28,855 nucleotides of DNA from an uncultured Roseburia sp. (GTDB lineage: Bacteria > Bacillota > Clostridia > Lachnospirales > Lachnospiraceae): positions 1-28,855 of the forward strand of contig CAKQXQ010000027.1 of NCBI GenBank assembly GCA_934292805.1, written 5' to 3'. The position numbers and the translations under genes are program-made. Below are positions 1-8,164 of the stretch, piece by piece (positions within the stretch are counted from its first letter, which is position 1; every line of letters begins with the position of its first letter). Below the pieces are notes generated by a model that saw nothing but the letters and a program-made list of their open reading frames with translations, had not been told where the DNA came from and ran no database searches.

Positions 1-498
1 GTACCCATTCTCATAATCAATCTTTTTTAAGATTTCCAGCTCGCGTTCTGCAATATCAATGGAAAGCTCGATTTTCTCATCGGATGCAAAATAAGTATCT
101 TTCATATAGGAACGGATCTCTGCTTTTGATTTTCCTTCTTCCAAAAGCTTCATCGGGATCTTTGTCGGACGGATTCCTGTAAGCGTTCCCCACGGAAGCT
201 TCTCTCCTGTAATATCTGACAATACCTGGTACAGCTTCTGTTTGAGTTGATTCTTTGCTGCCTGTCTGTCGGAAAAATCCACTTCAAAAGAGACTTCGCC
301 CTTTTTGCCGGATGTCATTCCATTCCACGCAATGGAAATCTCTTTTTCTCCATAACAGATCTGAAACATTCGTGTGATCTCTTCATCGTACTTTTTCTCT
401 TCTGCGGTTGCACTCACATTCTCTTCCGGAAAAAAAGCCTTAATGAGAGAATGGATATCATATTCAAATTCCGGCTTGTTTAATTTTGCTAATATCAT
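1..498 (-). CDS. hemZ: Coproporphyrinogen dehydrogenase HemZ, N-terminal part (3' end outside window)
   Basis: The frame opens with ATG at 498 after an AGGAAG ribosome site and stays open to the window edge, giving about 166 residues. It begins MILAKLNKPEFEYDI and carries the segment PWGTLTGIRPTKI, which I recognise from the N-terminal domain of clostridial HemZ proteins. These are HemN-like radical SAM enzymes proposed to act in anaerobic oxidation of coproporphyrinogen III in haem synthesis. The radical SAM CxxxCxxC motif would lie beyond the edge and is not seen, so the call rests on the N-terminal domain and gene order. The start is only 12 bases after the stop of the metallo-hydrolase gene, so the two are surely co-transcribed. 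The order relA, hydrolase, hemZ is familiar in clostridia; the dtd gene often found after relA is absent here. Confidence 0.85.
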   Translation of the reverse strand, partial: MILAKLNKPEFEYDIHSLIKAFFPEENVSATAEEKKYDEEITRMFQICYGEKEISIAWNGMTSGKKGEVSFEVDFSDRQAAKNQLKQKLYQVLSDITGEKLPWGTLTGIRPTKIPMKLLEEGKSKAEIRSYMKDTYFASDEKIELSIDIAERELEILKKIDYENGY

Positions 499-510
499 AG
501 TTCTTCCTTT

Positions 511-1140
511 TTATAAATATGGATTATATTTTCTTTCTGTTCCGATCGTTGTCATATCACCATGTCCTGTGTAGACTGCTGTCTCATCCGGCAATATCAT
601 AAGCTTTTCCCTGATCGCATTCACAAGCTGTGATGCACTTCCCTTCGGGAAATCTGTTCTTCCGATCGATGTCTGAAAAAGACTGTCTCCACTGAAAACA
701 ACATTCTGGTATGAAAAATAATAGCAGCATCCTCCCACTGTGTGTCCCGGTGTCAGTAATACACGGATATGAAATCCTGCCAGATCCAGTTCCTGCTCGT
801 CTTTTACATATTCGTCTGCATGAAACACGAGCTGTCCTCCCTGCCATCCGCTTAAATTTAGCTGTGGATTCTCCAGTGTCTCTTTTTCCTTCTCATGTGC
901 ATAAATCTTCACATTCAAAAGCTGCGCGAGTTCCTCTGCTCCTGTTGCATGGTCAAAATGTCCATGCGTAAGTAAAATTGCAACAGGTTTTAATCCCTGT
1001 TCTTTTACTTTCTCTGCAAGCTGCTTTGCACTTGCTCCCGGATCAATGATGATCACTTCTTTTGTATCATCATTCACTGCAAAATAACAGTTTGTCTGAA
1101 CCGGTCCTACTACATAATTCTGTATACTAAGTGGTGCCAT
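511..1140 (-). CDS. Glyoxalase II-like MBL-fold metallo-hydrolase
   Basis: This 209-residue protein is a compact metallo-beta-lactamase-fold hydrolase of the YcbL/GloB-like type. The metal ligands are visible in order: THGHFDH (HxHxDH) near residue 60, GHTVGG near 130, FSGDSLF near 150, and the C-terminal GHGDMTTIGTE. Known relatives hydrolyse thioesters such as S-lactoylglutathione or related small thioesters; the substrate here cannot be read from sequence. It lacks the long C-terminal domain of classical glyoxalase II. I chose ATG 1140 because AAAGGAG lies just upstream. An in-frame extension to 1200 would add 20 residues, run into the relA coding end and have no ribosome site. It sits between relA and hemZ in one transcription unit. 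Confidence 0.9.
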   Translation of the reverse strand: MAPLSIQNYVVGPVQTNCYFAVNDDTKEVIIIDPGASAKQLAEKVKEQGLKPVAILLTHGHFDHATGAEELAQLLNVKIYAHEKEKETLENPQLNLSGWQGGQLVFHADEYVKDEQELDLAGFHIRVLLTPGHTVGGCCYYFSYQNVVFSGDSLFQTSIGRTDFPKGSASQLVNAIREKLMILPDETAVYTGHGDMTTIGTERKYNPYL

Positions 1141-1158
1141 TTGGTCTCCTTTCGTGAA

Positions 1159-1189
1159 AGAACCACCGTAGCCATTAGCCGGTGGTTCT
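1159..1189 (-). terminator. Hairpin spanning the relA stop codon
   Basis: Perfect 10-base arms, AGAACCACCG and CGGTGGTTCT, enclose an 11-base loop that contains the relA TAA stop (1175-1177). In the mRNA the hairpin is followed by only UUUC, so it is at best a weak or partial terminator. It could instead attenuate or mark RNA processing between relA and the downstream hydrolase, whose ribosome site begins a few bases later. Confidence 0.5.
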
Positions 1190-3481
1190 CTCGATATCAA
1201 TAACGCTGTCGATCTGTCTCAGCTTCTCGATCACGCTGGACAGCTCTGCTTTTCCTTTTGTATTAAATGAAATGTCTATCGTTGCGATTCCCTGTTTGCT
1301 CGTCTTGGAATGAATCGCATTGATATCGATCTCTCTCTCCGTAAAAATCCTTGTTATATCTACAAGAAGTCCTGTTCTGTTATTACTGAATACTTTGATC
1401 TCAGCAAGATACAGTCCTGCATTTCCGGATTCTTCATCATGCTGCCATTCAGCATCGATCAGACGCTCCCTCTCCATATCTGAAAGGTTGATAATATTGA
1501 TACAGTCGGTACGATGAATGGATACTCCACGTCCTCTTGTGACAAATCCAACGATCTCATCTCCCGGAACCGGGCTGCAGCATTTGGAAAAATGCACTGC
1601 AACATCATAAAGACCCTTTACGATGATTCCGCTCTTGGATTTCTTCTCCGGAACCTTTTCCTTGTTCTCAGAAATTGTCTCCAATACTTCCTCATCCGTG
1701 ATCCGTGCGATATGATCCTTCTTGTACTCCTCGTACATACGGTTTACGATCTGGCCTTCCTTCAATCCACCATGACCAACCGTTGCAAGACAGGAGTTCC
1801 AGTCATGAAAACCATACTTGCGCATGATCTTATCCTGATATTCCGGTCTGTTAATATCTGAAAGATTGATTCCTTTTGCCTTGCAGCATGCAGCGATCAG
1901 ATCTTTTCCGCGTACAATATTTTCTTCCTTAAATTCACTTCGGAACCACTGATTGATCTTATTCTTCGCCTGTGTACTCTTAACGATATTCAGCCAGTCA
2001 CGGCTTGGTCCCCTGGAATTCTGGGAAGTCAGGACTTCTATACGGTCACCGTTCTGGATCACGTAATCGATCGGTACCAGCTTGCCATTCACCTTGGCTC
2101 CTACCATCTTATTACCAACCGCTGAATGGATGCTGTATGCGAAATCGATCGGTGTGGAGCCGTTCGGCAGATTCTTGACATCGCCTGTTGGTGTAAAGCA
2201 GAAAACCGTATCCGAAAACAGGTCCAGGTCACTCTTTAAAAGACTCATGAACTCTTTGTTATCAGACATGTCTCTCTGCCACTCCAGGATCTGTCTGAGC
2301 CAGCTTAACTTCTCTTCCTCTGAAACAGTCATCGGTGCTGCCGCACCACCATTGTTGCTGGCTTCTTTGTATTTCCAGTGGGCTGCGATACCATACTCAG
2401 CAGTCCGGTGCATCTCATACGTTCTGATCTGTATCTCAAACGGCTGTCCGGTCGGTCCGATCAGTGTCGTATGAAGGGACTGATACATATTCGGCTTCGG
2501 CATCGCGATATAATCCTTGAATCGTCCCGGGATCGGCTTATACATCTCATGGATCACTCCGAGTGCCGCATAACAGTCCTTCACAGAATCCACGATAATA
2601 CGGATTGCAAACAGATCATAAATCTGATCCAGTGTCTTATCCTGATTCTTCATCTTCTTATAAATACTGAAGAAATGCTTTGCACGTCCCTCGATCTGGG
2701 CCGGAATCCCGGCATCGTGGATGTGCTTCTTGACTTCTTCAACAAGGCTCTGCACATAGTCATCACGGACGCTCTTACGCTGTGCGACCTGGTGTACGAG
2801 ATCATAATATGCTTCCGGCTCCAGATACTTCAAAGAAAGATCATCTAACTCGATCTTAATCTTGGAAATACCAAGACGCTGTGCGATCGGAGCATAGATA
2901 TCCATTGTCTCTCTCGCTTTTTCCTTCTGCTTCTCCGGTGTCATGTATTTGAGTGTACGCATATTATGCAGACGGTCAGCAAGCTTGATCAGGATTACAC
3001 GGATATCCTTCGCCATTGCAAGAAACATCTTCCTCAAATTCTCTGCCTGCACTTCTACTTTATCCGCATCATAAGACAGCTGTCCCAACTTTGTGACACC
3101 ATCTACCAATAAAGCCACTTCGGCTCCGAACTCCTGCTTGATCTGCTCATCGGTCATAACCGTATCTTCTACGACATCATGAAGCAGACCTGCTACAATC
3201 GTCTCCTTGTCAAGCTCTAACTCTGCCAGTATGATTGCAACACACAATGGATGGATGATGTACGGCTCACCCGATTTTCTTACCTGTCCCTTATGTGCTT
3301 CATAAGCTATCTTATATGCTTTCTCGATCAGACTGATGTCCGTAGACGGATGATACTTGCGGACGCTGGCGATCAATTCGTCATATAACTTCTCCGGACT
3401 CTCAAACTCTTTCATAGGCTTGATATTATCGTCCTCTTCTTTTACAATTTTCTCTAACTCTTCTGATGAAAGTTCAGCCAT
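1175..3481 (-). CDS. relA: Bifunctional (p)ppGpp synthetase/hydrolase (Rel)
   Basis: This 768-residue long RSH protein makes and degrades the stringent-response alarmones (p)ppGpp. Domains in order are: HD hydrolase (HPLCVA, HDVVEDT near residue 101, LADRLHNMRTL); synthetase (RAKHFFSIYKKM, DLFAIRIIV, GRFKDYIAMPKPNMYQSLH, EIQIRT); TGS (FTPTGDVKNLPNGSTPIDFAY); a conserved cysteine zinc-finger segment (HFSKCCSPVPGD, HRTDC); and a C-terminal ACT domain. The intact HD motif and the RFKD form of the synthetase motif are those of bifunctional enzymes rather than synthetase-only RelA. I placed the start at ATG 3481, which has AGGTGA five bases upstream. The ATG at 3487 and the GTG at 3490 would overlap that ribosome site. 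It heads the relA, hydrolase, hemZ unit. Confidence 0.96.
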   Translation of the reverse strand: MAELSSEELEKIVKEEDDNIKPMKEFESPEKLYDELIASVRKYHPSTDISLIEKAYKIAYEAHKGQVRKSGEPYIIHPLCVAIILAELELDKETIVAGLLHDVVEDTVMTDEQIKQEFGAEVALLVDGVTKLGQLSYDADKVEVQAENLRKMFLAMAKDIRVILIKLADRLHNMRTLKYMTPEKQKEKARETMDIYAPIAQRLGISKIKIELDDLSLKYLEPEAYYDLVHQVAQRKSVRDDYVQSLVEEVKKHIHDAGIPAQIEGRAKHFFSIYKKMKNQDKTLDQIYDLFAIRIIVDSVKDCYAALGVIHEMYKPIPGRFKDYIAMPKPNMYQSLHTTLIGPTGQPFEIQIRTYEMHRTAEYGIAAHWKYKEASNNGGAAAPMTVSEEEKLSWLRQILEWQRDMSDNKEFMSLLKSDLDLFSDTVFCFTPTGDVKNLPNGSTPIDFAYSIHSAVGNKMVGAKVNGKLVPIDYVIQNGDRIEVLTSQNSRGPSRDWLNIVKSTQAKNKINQWFRSEFKEENIVRGKDLIAACCKAKGINLSDINRPEYQDKIMRKYGFHDWNSCLATVGHGGLKEGQIVNRMYEEYKKDHIARITDEEVLETISENKEKVPEKKSKSGIIVKGLYDVAVHFSKCCSPVPGDEIVGFVTRGRGVSIHRTDCINIINLSDMERERLIDAEWQHDEESGNAGLYLAEIKVFSNNRTGLLVDITRIFTEREIDINAIHSKTSKQGIATIDISFNTKGKAELSSVIEKLRQIDSVIDIERTTG

Positions 3482-3514
3482 GTACATCACCTGCTTTTAT
3501 CTGGTTTTATGTAT

Positions 3515-3544
3515 AATATATGATTATATTTTATTTTCTATCAA
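3515..3544 (-). promoter_or_regulatory. Candidate promoter for relA
   Basis: TTGATA (3544-3539) and TATATT (3520-3515) are separated by 18 bases in a very AT-rich gap upstream of relA. A better -10-like TATAAT at 3528-3523 has no well-spaced -35. The assignment is tentative. Confidence 0.35.
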
Positions 3545-3554
3545 AAATCAACGC

Positions 3555-4406
3555 TTATCGGCTCGTTAGAATTTTCACAAAGTCGAAAGTCGTTTTTTCT
3601 CCATCCAAAAGCTCTTTTTCGAAAGAAAAGCCCAGTTTTTCCGCCAGTTTTATAGATTTTGTATTCTCTTTTTGTATCATACAATGAAGCTTTGGAATTT
3701 CAAGTTCCATGGCAGCGTAAGCAATGATCGCCTGACAGGCTTCAAACGCATATCCCTGTCTCTGATACTTCGTCCTCACTGCATATCCGAGTTCAAACTC
3801 CCCTTCCAGTTTTTCACTATGTTCGATCCCTGCTCGACCAACCAGTTCCCCGGTCTCTTTCTCAAATACAAGCCACATTCCGTATCCGTAGAACCGGTAC
3901 ATATTTTCAATATAAGCTTTCTGGTATTCTCTCTCTTCTTCATAACCATACAAAGCTTCCATATAGTCCGTCATTCCCGCTTCCTGGTACATGTCATATA
4001 AAGCATCCAGATCCTGCATTGAAAATTCTCTTATAATACACCGCTTTGTCTCTGTGATCGTCCACGGAATATGAAAATGTCTTTCGTAGATTCTTAGGAA
4101 AAATCCCGGATCGATCTCTTCAAATCCCTCCACAACCATATCTGCTTTTAAAAAGCATCCGCTATGCGGTGGCTGATAACCGATCGCAGTCACATTCTTC
4201 TCTGCAGCCAGAGTAAGAATTCTCTGCTCAGATGAAATAACGATCCATGGATCTGTATCTGTTTCTTCCAGTCGTTCCAGCCGGTTTTTTAATTCCCCAC
4301 CTTCGGGAAATATCAGTTTCACGGAACTGCTTTCTTTGCAGCAATTCTCTAGCAGACGGTTCTTTTCCTCTTTTGGAATATTTTCTGCCCATATTTCCAG
4401 ATTCAT
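3555..4406 (-). CDS. GNAT acetyltransferase with HAD-like N-terminal region
   Basis: The 283-residue protein has two parts. Residues from about 117 to the end form a RimJ/RimL-type GNAT domain (IIREFSMQDLDALYDMY at the start, YQRQGYAFEACQAII as the acetyl-CoA loop, ENTKSIKLAEKLGF near the end), which transfers an acetyl group from acetyl-CoA to an amine. Residues 1-115 resemble the last section of HAD-type phosphatases: a segment like ILTLAAEKNVTAIGYQPP followed by ADMVVEGFEEIDPGFF. The HAD nucleophile motif DxDxT is absent, so this part is probably not a phosphatase and may bind a ligand. The start has GGGAAG upstream. It follows the muramidase gene after a hairpin. The acetylated target is unknown. 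Confidence 0.85.
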   Translation of the reverse strand: MNLEIWAENIPKEEKNRLLENCCKESSSVKLIFPEGGELKNRLERLEETDTDPWIVISSEQRILTLAAEKNVTAIGYQPPHSGCFLKADMVVEGFEEIDPGFFLRIYERHFHIPWTITETKRCIIREFSMQDLDALYDMYQEAGMTDYMEALYGYEEEREYQKAYIENMYRFYGYGMWLVFEKETGELVGRAGIEHSEKLEGEFELGYAVRTKYQRQGYAFEACQAIIAYAAMELEIPKLHCMIQKENTKSIKLAEKLGFSFEKELLDGEKTTFDFVKILTSR

Positions 4407-4426
4407 TCGTTCTTCCCTTTACATCA

Positions 4427-4469
4427 AGAAGCTGCCGCACCGGATGAATTGTCCGGTACGTCAGCTTCT
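4427..4469 (-). terminator. Hairpin directly after the muramidase stop codon
   Basis: AGAAGCTG...ACCGG pairs with CCGGT...CAGCTTCT around a short loop, two bases beyond the TAA of the muramidase gene. On the minus strand only UUCUUGAU follows, without a clear U-run, and the next gene's ribosome site comes about 15 bases later. Partial termination with read-through into the acetyltransferase gene is plausible. Confidence 0.55.
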
Positions 4470-4471
4470 AA

Positions 4472-6988
4472 TTAATATGCAATATTTACGTCAACGTTTC
4501 CTTTAATTCCAGGAACACTTCCCTTGGATGAATACTGCCACATATTATATTTTCCTTTGTAGGTACAGGTTGTATTATACTGTGCAACCCAGATAAAGTA
4601 GCTGCTGAATGCTGATGCATCGATCTTGTTGTTATACCAGCTCTTGCTTGCATAAACACCGGCTTTTCTTCCGCCGTTCGCAACTGTCTTACAGAATGCC
4701 GATACACAGGCTGTTCTTGTTGCTTTATCTAATCCGTTCGCACGTGCCCCACCGCTTCCGTTCTCTGTATCAACGAAAATCGGATAAGCAAGATTATATC
4801 CGGAGCATAAGCTTAATGCCATACTGGCTTCCTCAACCGCCTCTGCCTCTGTCACTGCCTGTGTGAAGAAGTAGACACCGACATTGATTCCGGCTGCTGT
4901 CGCTCCCTGGATATTCTTCTTGAAGCAGGAGTCCTCTACAAGTACGCCTGACTTCGATCCACGGTATCCAACACGGATAATTGCAAAATTGATTCCGGCT
5001 GCCTTTACGGATGACCAGTCAATATTACCCTGATGACTGGATACATCAATACCATTTTTACCGGATCCCTGCTGTAATGATCCATCACTGCCAAATGTAT
5101 AAGTGATACCACTGATCACCTGGCTTCCGGTTACTCTCTGATGGTTGGAATTGTAATAATATACCTTTCCGTCAATCGTCTGCCATCCTGTGTACTGTGG
5201 TTCTGTATAATAAGTAGCACCCTCTTTGTAATCTGCCAATGTTGCAGGTGTCTTACATTCAGAATCCTTGTATAATCCTCTTCCGGATTTGTCCTTCAAC
5301 TGTGTTGTTGAGTTTCCGGAATAGTCCTTTACCGTTACGGTACAGGTGATCTTCTTATCATTGGCTGTTTTTTGTGTATCACCCGGTGTTGTTAAATAAG
5401 TGATCGTTGCTGTTACTGTAGCACTTCCCTTACCAGCTGCTGTGATCGTGCATCCGGTTCTTGCACCGTTTGTGACTTTCACGATCTTCTCATCACTGCT
5501 GCTCCAGCTGATCTCTTTGATGATACTGCCTTCATCTGTAATGCTTGCTGCAAGTGCCAGTGTATTGGCATTGTTGATCGCACTGTTGTAAAGAGTTGCT
5601 GTCTGTGGAATCGATACCGACGCTTTTGCTGCTGCCACTTTTGTCTTCCAGTAGAGATGGATTTCCTTCTGCGGTTTATCCACTGTAGCAGTTGCTTCTG
5701 CCGGCTCAGCTTTGTCAAATGTATATTTTTCCGCATATTTACTGTAAGAATCTGCCTCGGAAGCCTTGAATACAGTCTGGGTTTCTTTCAGATCTTTTCT
5801 GTCTTTATTTTCTCTTTCAACTTCTTTTCCATCCACATAGAAAATATAGGTACACTGGTATGTATATTTCTTTTCCGGCTGTTCTGTACCTTCCGGCTTT
5901 TTATCTTCACCTGTTCCGGTACTTCCATTGCCATCACCTTTATTCTCAGTGGAAGGTGTACTCGTACCGCCTTCTGTAGTTCCGCCACCAGTTCCTCCGG
6001 TTGATTCACTGCCCGTTCCTCCGGTTGTTCCACCGCCGGTTCCTCCGGTTGTTCCGTTGCTATTTCCTCCGGTCTCTCCGTTACCCTGATTTCCCGTTGA
6101 TGGTGTCCCTGTCTCTGTTGATTTCGTTCCTTCGGATGGCTGAGTGATCTCATTACTGCTTGCACGGTAACTGATGTTCTTTGCAACTGCAGTGCCGGAT
6201 GCCTGTGCAATATCAACCTTGCTTGTTCCTCCGACTTCTGCCTTCGGGAAATTAGAAGTATCTACATCACCGGATCCAACCTTGGTCGGTGTACATGTAC
6301 TGTCAAGTGTCTCAACGGTGTCCTTGACTACAGCCTCTACTTCGACGTTATTCGTCTCCGCATCCTCTGCCGGTGCAACCTCGGCCTCTGTCTTGATCTC
6401 ATCCTTGACTGCAACTTCCTTATATTCGATCTTATCCTTGACTGTGACAGAGTATTCATTCTCCTTGGATACGAATCCTTCGATCTCATTCAAAGATACT
6501 TTGTACTTTCCGGCTTCAATACTCTTAATATAGATAATACCGTCCTTGTCTGTATCCGAATAGGTAGTTGCCTTCGCATTCTTCTTGTCGGCCTTCACTG
6601 AGATCTCGAATGGCTGTCCCTTTACATTCTTGGATGCCTTGTCCTGGATCTTGATCTTTAAATCCTTCTCAATGGAACTTCCGACCAGATTTACTGTCTC
6701 CGGTTCAGCTGCTACTTCCGTAGCCTCTGTCACCTCTTCAACTTCTGTCACAAGTTCCTCTGTCGGTTCTTCTGCCTCTGTCTCTATGATTACATCTGCA
6801 ACAATTGCTGCCGGTTCCGGCTGGTGGAAATGGTCATACAGGAAATATCCTCCTGTTCCGACTCCTCCGACAGCTGTCACTGTCACAACTCCTGCAATGA
6901 TCGCCTGTGTCCTCGTCAGTCCCTGGATGGCCGCCGCAATTCCTTTGGCTTTCGTTCCGATCCCCTGGACGAATTCTATAAAACTCAT
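4472..6988 (-). CDS. Membrane-anchored multidomain GH25 muramidase
   Basis: The 838-residue protein ends in a GH25 lysozyme domain (about residues 643-838) that cleaves the MurNAc-GlcNAc bond of peptidoglycan: GIDVSSHQGNIDW, FAIIRVGYRG, and the acidic pair in FVDTEN. Before it come an N-terminal cytoplasmic stretch and one membrane helix (AIIAGVVTVTAVGGVG, near residues 30-55), a Glu/Val-rich spacer, a SpaA/prealbumin-like beta domain (about 100-195), a Gly/Ser/Thr linker, a MucBP-like segment (YTYQCTYIFYVDGKEV), a Big-type Ig domain (SWSSSDEKIVKVTNG) and choline-binding-like repeats (GWQTIDGKVYYYN, GITYTFGSDGSLQ). There is no cleavable signal peptide or LPXTG, so it is probably held by the N-terminal helix. 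ATG 6988 is chosen because AGGAGG lies nine bases upstream; the ATGs at 7009 and 7006 lie at the predicted transcript start. Confidence 0.93.
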   Translation of the reverse strand: MSFIEFVQGIGTKAKGIAAAIQGLTRTQAIIAGVVTVTAVGGVGTGGYFLYDHFHQPEPAAIVADVIIETEAEEPTEELVTEVEEVTEATEVAAEPETVNLVGSSIEKDLKIKIQDKASKNVKGQPFEISVKADKKNAKATTYSDTDKDGIIYIKSIEAGKYKVSLNEIEGFVSKENEYSVTVKDKIEYKEVAVKDEIKTEAEVAPAEDAETNNVEVEAVVKDTVETLDSTCTPTKVGSGDVDTSNFPKAEVGGTSKVDIAQASGTAVAKNISYRASSNEITQPSEGTKSTETGTPSTGNQGNGETGGNSNGTTGGTGGGTTGGTGSESTGGTGGGTTEGGTSTPSTENKGDGNGSTGTGEDKKPEGTEQPEKKYTYQCTYIFYVDGKEVERENKDRKDLKETQTVFKASEADSYSKYAEKYTFDKAEPAEATATVDKPQKEIHLYWKTKVAAAKASVSIPQTATLYNSAINNANTLALAASITDEGSIIKEISWSSSDEKIVKVTNGARTGCTITAAGKGSATVTATITYLTTPGDTQKTANDKKITCTVTVKDYSGNSTTQLKDKSGRGLYKDSECKTPATLADYKEGATYYTEPQYTGWQTIDGKVYYYNSNHQRVTGSQVISGITYTFGSDGSLQQGSGKNGIDVSSHQGNIDWSSVKAAGINFAIIRVGYRGSKSGVLVEDSCFKKNIQGATAAGINVGVYFFTQAVTEAEAVEEASMALSLCSGYNLAYPIFVDTENGSGGARANGLDKATRTACVSAFCKTVANGGRKAGVYASKSWYNNKIDASAFSSYFIWVAQYNTTCTYKGKYNMWQYSSKGSVPGIKGNVDVNIAY
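5988..6071 (-). repeat. Gly/Thr-rich linker repeats inside the muramidase
   Basis: Imperfect units of about 24 bases built around GTTCCTCCGGTTGTTCC (plus strand) encode the GGTGGGTTGGTG-type linker. Such runs are prone to length change by slippage. Confidence 0.7.
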
Positions 6989-7015
6989 TCTCGTATTCCT
7001 CCTCATCATTTTTTT

Positions 7016-7043
7016 ATTATACTATCTTTATAAATTATGTAAA
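7016..7043 (-). promoter_or_regulatory. Promoter of the muramidase gene
   Basis: TTTACA (7043-7038) and a perfect TATAAT (7021-7016) are separated by 16 bases. The expected transcript start near 7009 leaves a leader of about 20 bases before ATG 6988, which agrees with the chosen start. Confidence 0.65.
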
Positions 7044-7094
7044 TATGTGAATTTATTATTTTTTTCTGAAGAGAATATGCCTCATTCGGCACTT

Positions 7095-7988
7095 TCACAC
7101 ACCCTCACAGTCAAATGCCGGTATAAAACTTTCCTCCGCAGTATCCCCTTCCTGGATGAATCCATTCTCGATCCCGATCTCTATCGCATAATCCACAAGC
7201 TCTTCATACTCTTCCTCTGTGATCCTGCGATTTAATTCCGGATACTTTTCCAGATTGGAAAGCGGTGTAAACTGGTTCATAATGCTAATATATATCGTAT
7301 CCCCATAGGTTTCATGAAGATATTTTAAAACTGACTTTGAATCCTCCATACATCCGGGTAATGTCAGATGACGCACGATCGTTCCTCTTTTTATAAGACC
7401 ATCCTCATCTTCCTGAAAAAAAGATGCCTTCCCGGTCTGCCTGACCATCTCTGCAACCGCAGCCTTTGCCACTTTCGCGTAATCCGGTGCATGCGAATAT
7501 CTCGCACTCAATCCGGAATCCATATATTTAAAATCCGGCAGGTAAATATCCACATATCCTTCTAACATGCGGATCGTATCCACATTCTCATAGCTGCTCG
7601 TATTATAAACAACCGGAAGATAAAGTCCATCTGTCCTCGCCCGATCCAATGCCTTTATAATCTGCGGAACAAAATGTCCGGGTGTGACCAGATTGATGTT
7701 ATTGGCTCCTTTTTCCTGTAATTCCAGAAAAATTTCTGATAATCTGGAAACCGTGATCTTCTTCCCGGTTGTTCCGTTGGCAATATTCTCATTCTGACAG
7801 AACACGCAATGCAATGGACACCCGGAAAAAAACACCGCTCCGGAACCTTCTTCTCCGGAAATGCATGGCTCTTCCCAATAATGAAGTGCTGCCCTTGCAA
7901 CCTTTAATTCTTCCGTCTGACCACAGACTCCCAACTGGCCTGATGCTCTGTCTGCTCCACATTTCCGTGGACATAAATTACAATTCAC
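7095..7988 (-). CDS. PflA-like radical SAM protein (COG1313 type)
   Basis: The 297-residue protein has the radical SAM motif GCPLHCVFCQN, with C57, C61 and C64 holding the 4Fe-4S cluster that cleaves S-adenosylmethionine. An N-terminal set of cysteines (C3, C6, C10, C22) suggests a second metal or Fe-S site. It resembles the uncharacterised proteins often labelled putative pyruvate formate-lyase activating enzyme. Sequences such as LVTPGHFVPQI and NTSSYENVDTI fit that group. No glycyl radical enzyme is in the window, so a specific partner is not supported. The start is GTG at 7988 with AGAGG six bases upstream. It is divergent from the phosphofructokinase gene. No convincing terminator follows it; only a 4-bp TGCC/GGCA hairpin is visible near 7078-7091. 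Confidence 0.85.
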   Translation of the reverse strand: MNCNLCPRKCGADRASGQLGVCGQTEELKVARAALHYWEEPCISGEEGSGAVFFSGCPLHCVFCQNENIANGTTGKKITVSRLSEIFLELQEKGANNINLVTPGHFVPQIIKALDRARTDGLYLPVVYNTSSYENVDTIRMLEGYVDIYLPDFKYMDSGLSARYSHAPDYAKVAKAAVAEMVRQTGKASFFQEDEDGLIKRGTIVRHLTLPGCMEDSKSVLKYLHETYGDTIYISIMNQFTPLSNLEKYPELNRRITEEEYEELVDYAIEIGIENGFIQEGDTAEESFIPAFDCEGV

Positions 7989-7998
7989 GTTCTACCTC

Positions 7999-8027
7999 TT
8001 GCTAAGAAAGCTATTTTCCGCTATGAT
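7999..8027 (+). promoter_or_regulatory. Promoter candidate for the phosphofructokinase gene
   Basis: TTGCTA (7999-8004) and TATGAT (8022-8027) are separated by exactly 17 bases. This would give a leader of about 130 bases containing the palindrome at 8069-8086. A weaker alternative, TTAAGA with TATAAC 16 bases on, lies near 8076-8103. Confidence 0.5.
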
Positions 8028-8068
8028 AAAGCAGATGAGTAATCAACTTTCTATTTTCCACAGTATTA

Positions 8069-8086
8069 TGCGATCTTAAGATCGCA
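8069..8086. promoter_or_regulatory. Perfect 18-bp palindrome, possible operator
   Basis: TGCGATCTTAAGATCGCA is a perfect palindrome between the divergent radical SAM and phosphofructokinase genes. Its two-fold symmetry and position suggest a site for a dimeric regulator. No known consensus is matched with confidence. Confidence 0.45.
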
Positions 8087-8128
8087 GCATTTCTTATTAT
8101 AACAGATACCTGGGAAATAAATACTATT

Positions 8129-8144
8129 TTTAACGAAAGTTAAA
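8129..8144 (+). promoter_or_regulatory. Small TTTAAC-GAAA-GTTAAA hairpin ahead of the ribosome site
   Basis: Six-base arms with a GAAA loop lie about 8 bases before the AAGGAG of the phosphofructokinase gene. It may be a small leader hairpin or an operator. The half-site spacing does not fit the Rex consensus. Confidence 0.3.
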
Positions 8145-8164
8145 CAAATTTTAAGGAGTTAGTT

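Noticed and set aside
1141..1200. N-terminal extension of the metallo-hydrolase (MISREPPANGYGG...)
   Set aside because: It overlaps relA, has no ribosome site, and the ATG at 1140 has a strong one.
6585..7235. 216-codon plus-strand frame opposite the muramidase
   Set aside because: It is antisense to a clear coding region, its Ser/Thr/Val-rich content mirrors the other strand, and it crosses the muramidase promoter.
8129..8144. Rex-type redox operator ahead of pfp
   Set aside because: The TTAA half-sites are spaced by six bases instead of four and the outer bases do not fit the consensus.
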